Under the pieces are notes generated by a model. That model was not told the origin of the DNA. It saw nothing but the letters and a program-made list of their open reading frames with translations, and made no database searches. The translations under genes were made by a program, and so were the position numbers. From Pterois miles (Eukaryota > Chordata > Actinopteri > Perciformes > Scorpaenidae): 64,000 bases of DNA. This document shows, piece after piece, positions 48,401-63,400 of the stretch; the stretch's first letter is position 1; the number at the start of each line of letters is the position of its first letter. The stretch spans positions 18,117,001-18,181,000 of the forward strand of contig CAMQGK010000008.1 of the NCBI GenBank assembly GCA_947000775.1. The letters run 5' to 3'.

Positions 48401-51400
48401 TCGAAATTTTTCAATGAAAACGTCAAATTTTTTGGATGTTGAAAAAAGTCATGAAAACTGTTATATTATAGCATGTAAAATAATCCTATGGTGAAGAAAA
48501 GTCATTTCAGGAAATGTTGGAAAATTTTACAAAAAAAACGTCATAGTATAGTATGTCAAAATTTTTCGATGGAAACGTCAAATTTTTTGGATGTTGAAAA
48601 AAATCATGAAAACAGTCGTATTATAGCATGTAAAATAATCCTATGGTGAAGAAAAGTCATTTCTTGAAATGTTGGAAAATTTTATAAAAAAAACGTCATA
48701 GTATAGTATGTCGAAATTTTTCGGTGAAAATGTCAAATTTTTTGGATGTTGAAAAAAATCATGAAAACGGTCGTATTATAGCGTGTAAAATGATCCTATG
48801 ATGAAGAAAAGTCATTTAGAGAAATTTTGGAAAATTTTATAAAAAAAACGTCATAGTATAGTATGTCGAAATTTTTCAATGAAAACGTCAAATTTTTTGG
48901 ATGTTGAAAAAAGTCATGAAAACTGTTATATTATAGCATGTAAAATAATCCTATGGTGAAGAAAAGTCATTTCAGGAAATTTTGGAAAATTTTATAAAAA
49001 AAACGTCATAGTATAGTATGTCGAAATTTTTCGATGAAAACGTCAAATTTTTTGGATGTTGTAAAAAATCATGAAAACGGTCGTATTATAGCGTGTAAAA
49101 TAATCCTATGGTGAAGAGAAGTCATTTCAGGAAATGTTGGAAAATTTTACAAAAAAAACGTCATAGTATAGTATGTCGAAATTTTTCAATGAAAACGTCA
49201 AATTTTTTGGATGTTGTAAAAAATCATGATAACTGTTGTATTATAGCATGTAAAATAATCCTATGGTGAAGAAAAGTCATTTAGTGAAATGTTGGAGAAT
49301 TTCAACAAAAAAAAAACGTCATAGTATAGTATGTCGAAATTTTTCGATGAAAACGTCAAATTTTTTGGATGTTGAAAAAAATCATGAAAACGGTCGTATT
49401 ATAGCGTGTAAAATGATCCTATGATGAAGAAAAGTCATTTAGAGAAATGTTGGAAAATTTTATAAAAAAAACGTCATAGTATAGTATGTCGAAATTTTTC
49501 GATGGAAACGTCAAATTTTTTGGATGTTGTAAAAAATCATGAAAACGGTCGTATTATAGCGTGTAAAATGATCCTATGATGAAGAAAAGTCATTTAGAGA
49601 AATTTTGGAAAATTTTATAAAAAAAACGTCATAATATAGTATGTCGAAATTTTTCGATGAAAACGTCAAATTTTTTGGATGTTGTAAAAAATCATGAAAA
49701 CGGTCGTATTATAGCGTGTAAAATAATCCTATGGTGAAGAGAAAGTCATTTCAGGAAATGTTGGAAAATTTTACAAAAAAAACGTCATAGTATAGTATGT
49801 CGAAATTTTTCAATGAAAACGTCAAATTTTTTGGATGTTGTAAAAAATCATGAAAACGGTCGTATTATAGCGTGTAAAATGATCCTATGATGAAGAAAAG
49901 TCATTTAGAGAAATTTTGGAAAATTTTATAAAAAAAACGTCATAGTATAGTATGTCGAAATTTTTCAATGGAAACGTCAAATTTTTTGGATGTTGAAAAA
50001 AATCATGAAAACGGTCGTATTATAGCGTGTAAAATGATCCTATGATGAAGAAAAGTCATTTAGAGAAATTTTGGAAAATTTTATAAAAAAAAACGTCATA
50101 GTATAGTATGTCGAAATTTTTCGATGAAAACGTCGAATTTTTTGGATGTTGAAAAAAGTCATGAAAACTGTGGTATTATAGCATGTAAAATAATCCTATG
50201 GTGAAGAAAAGTCATTTCTTGAAATGTTGGAAAATTTTACAAAAAAACGTCATAGTATAGTATGTCGAAATTTTTCAATGAAAACGTAAAATTTTGTGGA
50301 TGTTGAAAAAAATCATGAAAATGATCGTATTATAGCATGTAAAATGATCCTATGGTGGAGAAAATTCATTCAGAGAAATGCTGGAAAATTTTATAAAAAA
50401 AACGTCATAGTATAGTATGTCGAAATTTTTCGATGAAAACGTCAAATTTTTTGGATGTTGAAAAAAATCATGAAAACTGTTATATTATAGCATGTAAAAT
50501 AATCCCATGGTTAAGAATATTCATTTCGTGAAATGTTGGAAAATTTTACCAAAAAAACGTCATATTATAGTATGTCGAAATTTTTCGGTGAAAATGTCAA
50601 ATTTTTTGGATGTTGAAAAAAATCATGATAACTGTTGTATTATAGCATGTAAAATAATCCTATGGTGAAGAAAAGCCATTTCGTGAAATGTTGGAGAATT
50701 TCAACAAAAAAAAAACGTCATAGTATAGTATGTCGAAATTTTTCGATGAAAACGTCAAATTTTTTGGATGTTGAAAAAAATCATGAAAACGGTCGTATTA
50801 TAGCGTGTAAAATGATCCTATGATGAAGAAAAGTCATTTAGAGAAATGTTGGAAAATTTTATAAAAAAAACGTCATAGTATAGTATGTCGAAATTTTTCG
50901 ATGGAAACGTCAAATTTTTTGGATGTTGTAAAAAATCATGAAAACGGTCGTATTATAGCGTGTAAAATGATCCTATGATGAAGAAAAGTCATTTAGAGAA
51001 ATTTTGGAAAATTTTATAAAAAAAACGTCATAGTATAGTATGTCGAAATTTTTCGATGAAAACGTCAAATTTTTTGGATGTTGAAAAAAATCATGAAAAC
51101 TGTGGTATTATAGCATGTAAAATAATCCTATGGTGAAGAAAAGTCATTTCTTGAAATGTTGGAAAATTTTACAAAAAAAACGTCATAGTATAGTATGTCG
51201 AAATTTTTCGATGAAAACGTAAAATTTTTTGGATGTTGAAAAAAATCATGAAAATGATCGTATTATAGCATGTAAAATGATCCTATGGTGGAGAAAATTC
51301 ATTCAGAGAAATGTTGGAAAATTTTATAAAAAAAAACGTCATAGTATAGTATGTCGAAATTTTTCGATGAAAACGTCAAATTTTTTGGATGTTGAAAAAA

Positions 51401-54400
51401 ATCATGAAAACTGTTATATTATAGCATGTAAAATAATCCTATGGTGAAGAAAAGTCATTTCAGGAAATGTTGGAAAATTTTACAAAAAAAACGTCATAGT
51501 ATAGTATGTCGAAATTTTTCGATGGAAACGTCAAATTTTTTGGATGTTGAAAAAAATCATGAAAACAGTCGTATTATAGCATGTAAAATAATCCTATGGT
51601 GAAGAAAAGTCATTTCTTGGAAATGTTGGAAAATTTTATAAAAAAAACGTCATAGTATAGTATGTCGAAATTTTTCGGTGAAAATGTCAAATTTTTTGGA
51701 TGTTGAAAAAAATCATGAAAACGGTCGTATTATAGCGTGTAAAATGATCCTATGATGAAGAAAAGTCATTTAGAGAAATTTTGGAAAATTTTATAAAAAA
51801 AAACGTCATAGTATAGTATGTCGAAATTTTTCAATGAAAACGTCAAATTTTTTGGATGTTGAAAAAAGTCATGAAAACTGTTATATTATAGCATGTAAAA
51901 TAATCCTATGGTGAAGAAAAGTCATTTCAGGAAATGTTGGAAAATTTTACAAAAAAAAAACGTCATAGTATAGTATGTCAAAATTTTTCGATGGAAACGT
52001 CAAATTTTTTGGATGTTGAAAAAAATCATGAAAACGGTCGTATTATAGCATGTAAAATGATCCTATGGTGAAGAAAAGTCAATTAGAGAAATGTTGGAAA
52101 ATTTTATAAAAAAAACGTCATAGTATAGTATGTCGAAATTTTTCGATGAAAACGTCAAATTTTTTGGATGTTGAAAAAAGTTATGAAAACGGTCGTATTA
52201 TAGCGTATAAAATAATCCTATGGTGAAAAAAAGTCATTTAGAGAAATGTTGGAAAATTTTACAAAAAAAACGTCATAGTATAGTATGTCGAAATTTTTCG
52301 ATGAAAACGTCAAATTTTTTGGATGTTGTAAAAAATCATGAAAACGGTCGTATTATAGCGTGTAAAATAATCCTATGGTGAAGAGAAGTCATTTCAGGAA
52401 ATGTTGGAAAATTTTACAAAAAAAACGTCATAGTATAGTATGTCGAAATTTTTCAATGAAAACGTCAAATTTTTTGGATGTTGTAAAAAATCATGAAAAC
52501 GGTCGTATTATAGCGTGTAAAATGATCCTATGATGAAGAAAAGTCATTTAGAGAAATTTTGGAAAATTTTATAAAAAAAACGTCATAGTATAGTATGTCG
52601 AAATTTTTCGATGAAAACGTCGAATTTTTTGGATGTTGAAAAAAGTCATGAAAACTGTGGTATTATAGCATGTAAAATAATCCTATGGTGAAGAAAAGTC
52701 ATTTCAGGAAATGTTGGAAAATTTTACAAAAAAAACGTCATAGTATACTATGTCGAAATTTTTCAATGGAAACGTCAAATTTTTTGGATGTTGAAAAAAA
52801 TCATGAAAACGGTCGTATTATAGCGTGTAAAATGATCCTATGATGAAGAAAAGTCAATTAGAGAAATGTTGGAAAATTTTATAAAAAAAACGTCATAGTA
52901 TAGTATGTCGAAATTTTTCAATGAAAACGTCAAATTTTTTGGATGTCGAAAAAAATCATGAAAACTGTTGTATTATAGCATGTAAAATAATCCTATGGTG
53001 AAGAAAAGTCATTTCTTGAAATGTTGGAAAATTTTAAAAAAAAGTCATAGTATAGTATGTCGAAATTTTTCAATGAAAAAGTAAAAATTTTATGTTGAAA
53101 AAAATCATGAAAATGATCGTATTATAGCATGTAAAATGATCCTATGGTGGAGAAAATTCATTCAGAGAAATGCTGGAAAATTTTATAAAAAAAACATCAT
53201 AGTATAGTATGTCGAAATTTTTCGATGAAAACGTCAAATTTTTTGGATGTTGAAAAAAATCATGAAAACTGTTATATTATAGCATGTAAAATAATCCCAT
53301 GGTGAAGAATATTCATTTCGTGAAATGTTGGAAAATTTTACAAAAAAAACGTCATAGTATAGTATGTCGAAATTTTTCGGTGAAAATGTCAAATTTTTTG
53401 GATGTTGAAAAAAATCATGATAACTGTTGTATTATAGCATGTAAAATAATCCTATGGTGAAGAAAAGTCATTTCGTGAAATGTTGGAGAATTTCAACAAA
53501 AAAAAACCGTCATAGTATAGTATGTCGAAATTTTTCGATGGAAACGTCAAATTTTTTGGATGTTGTAAAAAATCATGAAAACGGTCGTATTATAGCGTGT
53601 AAAATGATCCTATGATGAAGAAAAGTCATTTAGAGAAATTTTGGAAAATTTTATAAAAAAAACGTCATAGTATAGTATGTCGAAATTTTTCGATGAAAAC
53701 GTCAAATTTTTTGGATGTTGAAAAAAATCATGAAAACGGTCGTATTATAGCATGTAAAATAATCCTATGGTGAAGAAAAGTCATTTCTTGAAATGTTGGA
53801 AAATTTTACAAAAAAAACGTCATAGTATAGTATGTCGAAATTTATCGGTAAAAATGTCAAATTTTTTGGATGTTGAAAAAAATCATGAAAACGGTCGTAT
53901 TATAGCGTGTAAAATGATCCTATGATGAAGAAAAGTCATTTAGAGAAATGTTGGAAAATTTTATGAAAAAAACGTCATAGTATAGTATGTCGAAATTTTT
54001 CGATGAAAACGTCAAATATTTTGGATGTTGAAAAAAATCATGAAAACGGTCGTATTATAGCATGTAAAATAATCCCATGGTTAAGAATATTCATTTCGTG
54101 AAATGTTGGAAAATTTTACCAAAAAAACGTCATAGTATAGTATGTCGAAATTTTTCGGTGAAAATGTCAAATTTTTTGGATGTTGAAAAAAATCATGAAA
54201 ACGGTCGTATTATAGCGTGTAAAATGATCCTATGATGAAGAAAAGTCATTTAGAGAAATGTTGGAAAATTTTATAAAAAAAACGTCATAGTATAGCATGT
54301 CGAAATTTTTCGATGGAAACGTCAAATTTTTTGGATGTTGAAAAAAATCATGAAAATGGTCGTATTATAGCGTATAAAATAATCCTATGGTGAAAAAAAG

Positions 54401-57400
54401 TCATTTAGAGAAATGTTGGGAAATTTTACAAAAAAATGTCATAGTATAGTATGTCGAAATTTTTCGATGAAAACGTCAAATTTTTTGAATGTTGAAAAAA
54501 ATCATGAAAACTGTTATATTATAGCATGTAAAATAATCCTATGGTGAAGAAAAGTCATTTCAGGAAATGTTGGAAAATTTTATAAAAAAAACGTCATAGT
54601 ATAGTATGTCGAAATTTTTCGATGAAAACGTCAAATTTTTGCGATTTTGAAAAAAATCATGAAAACGGTCATTTTATAGTGTGTAAAATGATCCTATGAT
54701 GAAGAAAAGTCATTTAGAGAAATTTTGGAAAATTTTATAAAAAAAACGTCATAGTATAGTATGTCGAAATTTTTCAATGAAAACGTCAAATTTTTTGGAT
54801 GTTGAAAAAAGTCATGAAAACTGTTATATTATAGCATGTAAAATAATCCTATGGTGAAGAAAAGTCATTTCAGGAAATGTTGGAAAATTTTACAAAAAAA
54901 ACGTCATAGTATAGTATGTCAAAATTTTTCGATGGAAACGTCAAATTTTTTGGATGTTGAAAAAAATCATGAAAACAGTCGTATTATAGCATGTAAAATA
55001 ATCCTATGGTGAAGAAAAGTCATTTCTTGAAATGTTGGAAAATTTTATAAAAAAAACGTCATAGTATAGTATGTCGAAATTTTTCGATGAAAACGTCAAA
55101 TTTTTGGGATTTTGAAAAAAATCATGAAAACGGTCATTTTATAGCGTGTAAAATGATCCTATGATGAAGAAAAGTCATTTCTTGAAATGTTGGAAAATTT
55201 TATAAAAAAAACGTCATAGTATAGTATGTCGAAATTTTTCGGTGAAAATGTCAAATTTTTTGGATGTTGAAAAAAATCATGAAAACGGTCGTATTATAGC
55301 GTGTAAAATGATCCTATGATGAAGAAAAGTCATTTAGAGAAATGTTGGAAAATTTTATAAAAAAAACGTCATAGTATAGTATGTCGAAATTTTTCGATGA
55401 AAACGTCAAATTTTTGGGATTTTGAAAAAAATCATGAAAACGGTCATTTTATAGTGTGTAAAATGATCCTATGATGAAGAAAAGTCATTTAGAGAAATTT
55501 TGGAAAATTTTATAAAAAAAACGTCATAGTATAGTATGTCGAAATTTTTCGATGAAAACGTCAAATTTTTTGGATGTTGAAAAAAATCATGAAAACTGTT
55601 ATATTATAGCATGTAAAATAATCCCATGGTTAAGAATATTCATTTCGTGAAATGTTGGAAAATTTCAAAAAAAAAAAAACGTCATAGTATAGTATGTCGA
55701 AATTTTTCGATGAAAACGTCAAATTTTTTGGATGTTGAAAAAAATCATGAAAACGGTCGTATTATAGCGTGTAAAATGATCCTATGATGAAGAAAAGTCA
55801 TTTAGAGAAATGTTGGAAAATTTTATAAAAAAAACGTCATAGTATAGTATGTCGAAATTTTTCAATGAAAACGTCAAATTTTTTGGATGTTGAAAAAAAT
55901 CATGAAAACTGTTATATTATAGCATGTAAAATAATCCTATGGTGAAGAAAAGTCATTTCAGGAAATGTTGGAAAATTTTACAAAAAAAACGTCATAGTGT
56001 AGTATGTCAAAATTTTTCGATGGAAACGTCAAATTTTTTGGATGTTGAAAAAAATCATGAAAACGGTCGTATTATAGCGTGTAAAATGATCCTATGATGA
56101 AGAAAAGTCATTTAGAGAAATGTTGGAAAATTTTATAAAAAAAACGTCATAGTATAGTATGTCGAAATTTTTCGATGAAAACGTCAAATTTTTGGGATTT
56201 TGAAAAAAATCATGAAAACGGTCATTTTATAGCGTGTAAAATGATCCTATGATGAAGAAAAGTCATTTAGAGAAATTTTGGAAAATTTTATAAAAAAAAC
56301 GTCATAGTATAGTATGTCGAAATTTTTCGATGAAAACGTCAAATTTTTTGGATGTTGAAAAAAATCATGAAAACTGTTATATTATAGCATGTAAAATAAT
56401 CCTATGGTGAAGAAAAGTCATTTCAGGAAATGTTGGAAAATTTTACAAAAAAAACGTCATAGTATAGTATGTCGAAATTTTTCGATGAAAACGTAAAATT
56501 TTTTGGATGTTGAAAAAAATCATGAAAATGATCGTATTATAGCATGTAAAATGATCCTATGGTGGAGAAAATTCATTCAGAGAAATGCTGGAAAATTTTA
56601 TAAAAAAAACGTCATAGTATAGTATGTCGAAATTTTTTCGATGAAAACGTCCAATTTTTGGTATTTTGAAAAAAATCATGAAAACGGTCATTTTATAGCG
56701 TGTAAAATGATCCTATGATGAAGAAAAGTCATTTAGAGAAATTTTGGAAAATTTTATAAAAAAAACGTCATAGTATAAGTATGTCGAAATTTTTCGATGA
56801 AAACGTCAAATTTTTGCGATTTTGAAAAAAATCATGAAAACGGTCATTTTATAGTGTGTAAAATGATCCTATGATGAAGAAAAGTCATTTAGAGAAATTT
56901 TGGAAAATTTTATAAAAAAAACGTCATAGTATAGTATGTCGAAATTTTTCAATGAAAACGTCAAATTTTTTGGATGTTGAAAAAAGCCATGAAAACTGTT
57001 ATATTATAGCATGTAAAATAATCCTATGGTGAAGAAAAGTCATTTCAGGAAATGTTGGAAAATTTTACAAAAAAAACGTCATAGTATAGTATGTCAAAAT
57101 TTTTCGATGGAAACGTCAAATTTTTTGGATGTTGAAAAAAATCATGAAAACAGTCGTATTATAGCATGTAAAATAATCCTATGGTGAAGAAAAGTCATTT
57201 CTTGAAATGTTGGAAAATTTTATAAAAAAAACGTCATAGTATAGTATGTCGAAATTTTTCGATGAAAACGTCAAATTTTTTGGATGTTGAAAAAATCATG
57301 AAAACGGTCGTATTATAGCGTATAAAATAATCCTATGGTGATGAAAAAAGTCATTTAGAGAAATGTTGGAAAATTTTACAAAAAAATGTCATAGTATAGT

Positions 57401-60400
57401 ATGTCGAAATTTTTCGATGAAAACGTCAAATTTTTTGAATGTTGAAAAAAATCATGAAAACTGTTATATTATAGCATGTAAAATAATCCTATGGTGAAGA
57501 AAAGTCATTTCAGGAAATGTTGGAAAATTTTACAATAAAAACGTCATAGTATAGTATGTCGAAATTTTTCGATGAAGACGTAAAATTTTTTGGATGTTGA
57601 AAAAAATCATGAAAATGATCGTATTATAGCATGTAAAATGATCCTATGGTGGAGAAAATTCATTCAGAGAAATGCTGGAAAATTTTATAAAAAAAACGTC
57701 ATAGTATGGTATGTCGAAATTTTTCGATGAAAACGTCAAATTTTTGGTATTTTGAAAAAAATCATGAAAACGGTCATTTTATAGCGTGTAAAATGATCCT
57801 ATGATGAAGAAAAGTCATTTAGAGAAATTTTGGAAAATTTTATAAAAAAAACGTCATAGTATAGTATGTCGAAATTTTTCGATGAAAACGTCAAATTTTT
57901 GCGATTTTGAAAAAAATCATGAAAACGGTCATGTTATAGTGTGTAAAATGATCCTATGATGAAGAAAAGTCATTTAGAGAAATTTTGGAAAATTTTATAA
58001 AAAAAATGTCATAGTATAGTATGTCGAAATTTTTCAATGAAAACGTCAAATTTTTTGGATGTTGAAAAAAGTCATGAAAACTGTTATATTATAGCATGTA
58101 AAATAATCCTATGGTGAAGAAAAGTCATTTCAGGAAATGTTGGAAAATTTTACAAAAAAAACGTCATAGTATAGTATGTCAAAATTTTTCGATGGAAACG
58201 TCAAATTTTTTGGATGTTGAAAAAAATCATGAAAACGGTCGTATTATAGCATGTAAAATGATCCTATGATGAAGAAAAGTCATTTCTTGAAATGTTGGAA
58301 AATTTTATAAAAAAAACGTCATAGTATAGTATGTCGAAATTTTTCGGTGAAAATGTCAAATTTTTTGGATGTTGAAAAAAATCATGAAAACGGTCGTATT
58401 ATAGCGTGTAAAATGATCCTATGATGAAGAAAAGTCATTTAGAGAAATGTTGGAAAATTTTATAAAAAAAACGTCATAGTATAGTATGTCGAAATTTTTC
58501 GATGAAAACGTCAAATTTTTGGGATTTTGAAAAAAATCATGAAAACGGTCATTTTATAGCGTGTAAAATGATCCTATGATGAAGAAAAGTCATTTAGAGA
58601 AATTTTGGAAAATTTTATAAAAAAAACGTCATAGTATAGTATGTCGAAATTTTTCGATGAAAACGTCAAATTTTTTGGATGTTGAAAAAAATCATGAAAA
58701 CGGTCATATTATAGCGTGTAAAATGATCCTATGATGAAGAAAAGTCATTTAGAGAAATTTTGGAAAATTTTATAAAAAAAAAACGTCATAGTATAGTATG
58801 TCGAAATTTTTCGATGAAAACGTCAAATTTTTTGGATGTTGAAAAAAATCATGAAAACTGTTATATTATAGCATGTAAAATAATCCTATGGTGAAGAAAA
58901 GTCATTTCAGAGAAATGTTGGAAAATTTTACAAAAAAAACGTCATAGTATAGTATGTCGAAATTTTTCGATGAAAACGTAAAATTTTTTGGATGTTGAAA
59001 AACATCATGAAAATGATCGTATTATAGCATGTAAAATGATCCTATGGTGGAGAAAATTCATTCAGAGAAATGCTGGAAAATTTTATAAAAAAAACGTCAT
59101 AGTATAGTATGTCGAAATTTTTCGATGAAAACGTCCAATTTTTGGTATTTTGAAAAAAAATCATGAAAACGGTCATTTTATAGCGTGTAAAATGATCCTA
59201 TGATGAAGAAAAGTCATTTAGAGAAATTTTGGAAAATTTTATAAAAAAAACGTCATAGTATAGTATGTCGAAATTTTTCGATGAAAACGTCAAATTTTTG
59301 CGATTTTGAAAAAAATCATGAAAACGGTCATTTTATAGTGTGTAAAATGATCCTATGATGAAGAAAAGTCATTTAGAGAAATTTTGGAAAATTTTATAAA
59401 AAAAATGTCATACTATAGTATGTCGAAATTTTTCAATGAAAACGTCAAATTTTTTGGATGTTGAAAAAAGTCATGAAAACTGTTATATTATAGCATGTAA
59501 AATAATCCTATGGTGAAGAAAAGTCATTTCAGGAAATGTTGGAAAATTTTACAAATAAAACGTCATAGTATAGTATGTCAAAATTTTTCGATGGAAACGT
59601 CAAATTATTTGGATGTTGAAAAAAATCATGAAAACAGTCGTATTATAGCATGTAAAATAATCCTATGGTGAAGAAAAGTCATTTCTTGAAATGTTGGAAA
59701 ATTTTATAAAAAAAACGTCATAGTATAGTATGTCGAAATTTTTCGGTGAAAATGTCAAATTTTTTGGATGTTGAAAAAAATCATGAAAACGGTCGTATTA
59801 TAGCGTGTAAAATGATCCTATGATGAAGAAAAGTCATTTAGAGAAATGTTGGAAAATTTTATAAAAAAAACGTCATAGTATAGTATGTCGAAATTTTTCG
59901 ATGGAAACGTCAAATTTTTTGGATGTTGAAAAAAATCATGAAAATGGTCGTATTATAGCATGTAAAATGATCCTATGGTGAAGAAAAGTCATTTAGAGAA
60001 ATGTTGGAAAATTTTATAAAAAAAACGTCATAGTATAGTATGTCGAAATTTTTCGATGAAAACGTCAAATTTTTTGGAGAAAAAAAAATGTTGTATGTGA
60101 AAAAAGTCATGAAAACGGTCATTTTATAGCGTGTAAAATGATCCTATGGTGAAGAAAAGTCATTTCAGGAAATGTTGGAAAATTTTACAAAAAAAACGTC
60201 ATAGTATACTATGTCGAAATTTTTCAATGGAAAGGTCGAATTTTTTGGATGTTGAAAAAAATCATGAAAACGGTCGTATTATAGCGTGTAAAATGATCCT
60301 ATGATGAAGAAAAGTCAATTAGAGAAATGTTGGAAAATTTTATAAAAAAAACGTCATAGTATAGTATGTCGAAATTTTTCAATGAAAACGTCAAATTTTT

Positions 60401-63400
60401 TGGATGTCGAAAAAAATCATGAAAACTGTTGTATTATAGCATGTAAAATAATCCTATGGTGAAGAAAAGTCATTTCTTGAAATGTTGGAAAATTTCACAA
60501 AAAAAACGTCATAGTATAGTATGTCGAAATTTTTCAATGAAAACGTCAAATTTTTTGGATGTTGAAAAAAATCATGAAAATGATCGTATTATAGCATGTA
60601 AAATGATCCTATGGTGGAGAAAATTCATTCAGAGAAATGCTGGAAAATTTTATAAAAAAAACGTCATAGTATAGTATGTCGAAATTTTTCGATGAAAACG
60701 TCCAATTTTTGGGATTTTGAAAAAAATCATGAAAACGGTCATTTTATAGCGTGTAAAATGATCCTATGATGAGGAAAAGTCATTTAGAGAAATTTTGGAA
60801 AATTTTATAAAAAAAACGTCATAGTATAGTATGTCGAAATTTTTCGATGAAAACGTCAAATTTTTTGGATGTTGAAAAAAATCATGAAAACTGTTATATT
60901 ATAGCATGTAAAATAATCCCATGGTTAAGAATATTCATTTCGTGAAATGTTGGAAAATTTCAAAAAAAAAAAACGTCATAGTATAGTATGTCGAAATTTT
61001 TCGATGAAAACGTCAAATTTTTTGGATGTTGAAAAAAATCATGAAAACGGTCGTATTATAGCGTGTAAAATGATCCTATGATGAAGAAAAGTCATTTAGA
61101 GAAATTTTGGAAAATTTTATAAAAAAAACGTCATAGTATAGTATGTCGAAATTTTTCGATGAAAACGTCAAATATTTTGGATGTTGAAAAAAATCATGAA
61201 AACGGTCGTATTATAGCATGTAAAATAATCCTATGGTTAAGAATATTCATTTCGTGAAATGTTGGAAAATTTTACCAAAAAAACGTCATAGTATAGTATG
61301 TCGAAATTTTTCGGTGAAAATGTCAAATTTTTTGGATGTTGAAAAAAATCATGAAAACGGTCGTATTATAGCGTGTAAAATGATCCTATGATGAAGAAAA
61401 GTCATTTAGAGAAATTTTGGAGAATTTCACAACAAAAAACGTCATAGTATAGCATTTCGAAATTTTTCGATGGAAACGTCAAATTTTTTGGATGTTGAAA
61501 AAAATCATGAAAACGGTCGTATTATAGCGTGTAAAATAATCCTATGGTGAAGAAAAGTCATTTCGAGAAATTTTGGAGAATTTCACTAAAAAAAACGTCA
61601 TAGTATAGTATGTCGAAATTTTTCGATGAAAATGTCAAATTTTTTGGATGTTGAAAAAAATCATGAAAACGGTTATATTATAGCATGTAAAATAATCCTA
61701 TGGTGAAGAAAAGTCATTTAGTGAAATTTTGGAGAATTTTCACAACAAAAAACCGTCATAGTATAGTATGTCGAAATTTTTCGATGAAAATGTCAAATTT
61801 TTTGGATGTTGAAAAAAATCATGAAAACGGTCGTATTATAGCGTGTAAAATGATCCTATGATGAAGTAAAGTCATTTCAGGAAATGTTGGAAAATTTTAC
61901 AAAAAAAACGTCATAGTATAGTATGTCGAAATTTTTCAATGAAAACGTCAAATTTTTGGGATTTTGAAAAAAATCATGAAAACGGTCATTTTATAGCGTG
62001 TAAAATGATCCTATGATGAAGAAAAGTCATTTAGAGAAATTTTGGAAAATTTTATAAAAAAAACGTCATAGTATAGTATGTCGAAATTTTTCGATGAAAA
62101 CGTCAAATTTTTTGTATGTTGAAAAAAATCATGAAAACTGTTATATTATAGCATGTAAAATAATCCCATGGTTAAGAATATTCATTTTGTGAAATGTTGG
62201 AAAATTTCAAAAAAAAAACCGTCATAGTATAGTATGTCGAAATTTTTCGATGAAAACGTCAAATTTTTTGGATGTTGAAAAAAATCATGAAAACGGTCGT
62301 ATTATAGCGTGTAAAATGATCCTATGATGAAGAAAAGTCATTTAGAGAAATGTTGGAAAATTTTATCAAAAAAAAAAACGTCATAGTATAGTATGTCGAA
62401 ATTTTTCGATGGAAACGTCAAATTTTTTGGATGTTGAAAAAAATCATGAAAACTGTTATATTATAGCATGTAAAATAATCCTAAGGTGAAGAAAAGTCAT
62501 TTCAGGAAATGTTGGAAAATTTTATAAAAAAAACGTCATAGTATAGTATGTCGAAATTTTTCGATGAAAACGTCAAATTTTTTGGATGTTGAAAAAAATC
62601 ATGAAAACTGTGGTATTATAGCATGTAAAATGATCCTATGGTGGAGAAAATTCATTCAGAGAAATGCTGGAAAATTTTATAAAAAAAACGTCATAGTATA
62701 GTATGTCGAAATTTTTCGATGAAAACGTCAAATTTTTTGGATGTTGAAAAAAATCATGAAAACGGTCATTTTATAGCGTGTAAAATGATCCTATGATGAA
62801 GAAAAGTCATTTAGAGAAATTTTGGAAAATTTTATAAAAAAAACGTCATAGTATAGTATGTCGAAATTTTTCGATGAAAACGTCAAATTTTTGCGATTTT
62901 GAAAAAAATCATGAAAACGGTCATTTTATAGTGTGTAAAATGATCCTATGATGAAGAAAAGTCATTTAGAGAAATTTTGGAAAATTTTATAAAAAAAACG
63001 TCATAGTATAGTATGTCGACATTTTTCAATGAAAACGTCAAATTTTTTGGATGTTGAAAAAAGTCATGAAAACTGTTATATTATAGCATGTAAAATAATC
63101 CAATGGTGAAGAAAAGTCATTTCAGGAAATGTTGGAAAATTTTACAAAAAAAACGTCATAGTATAGTATGTCAAAATTTTTCGATGGAAACGTCAAATTT
63201 TTTGGATGTTGAAAAAAATCATGAAAACAGTCGTATTATAGCATGTAAAATAATCCTATGGTGAAGAAAAGTCATTTCTTGAAATGTTGGAAAATTTTAT
63301 AAAAAAAACGTCATAGTATAGTATGTCGAAATTTTTCGGTGAAAATGTCAAATTTTTTGGATGTTGAAAAAAATCATGAAAACGGTCGTATTATAGCGTG

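Noticed and set aside
36089..60674. 60-72-codon frames such as those with ENHENDRIIACKMIL
   Set aside because: The same satellite unit translated again and again; a stop falls in most units.
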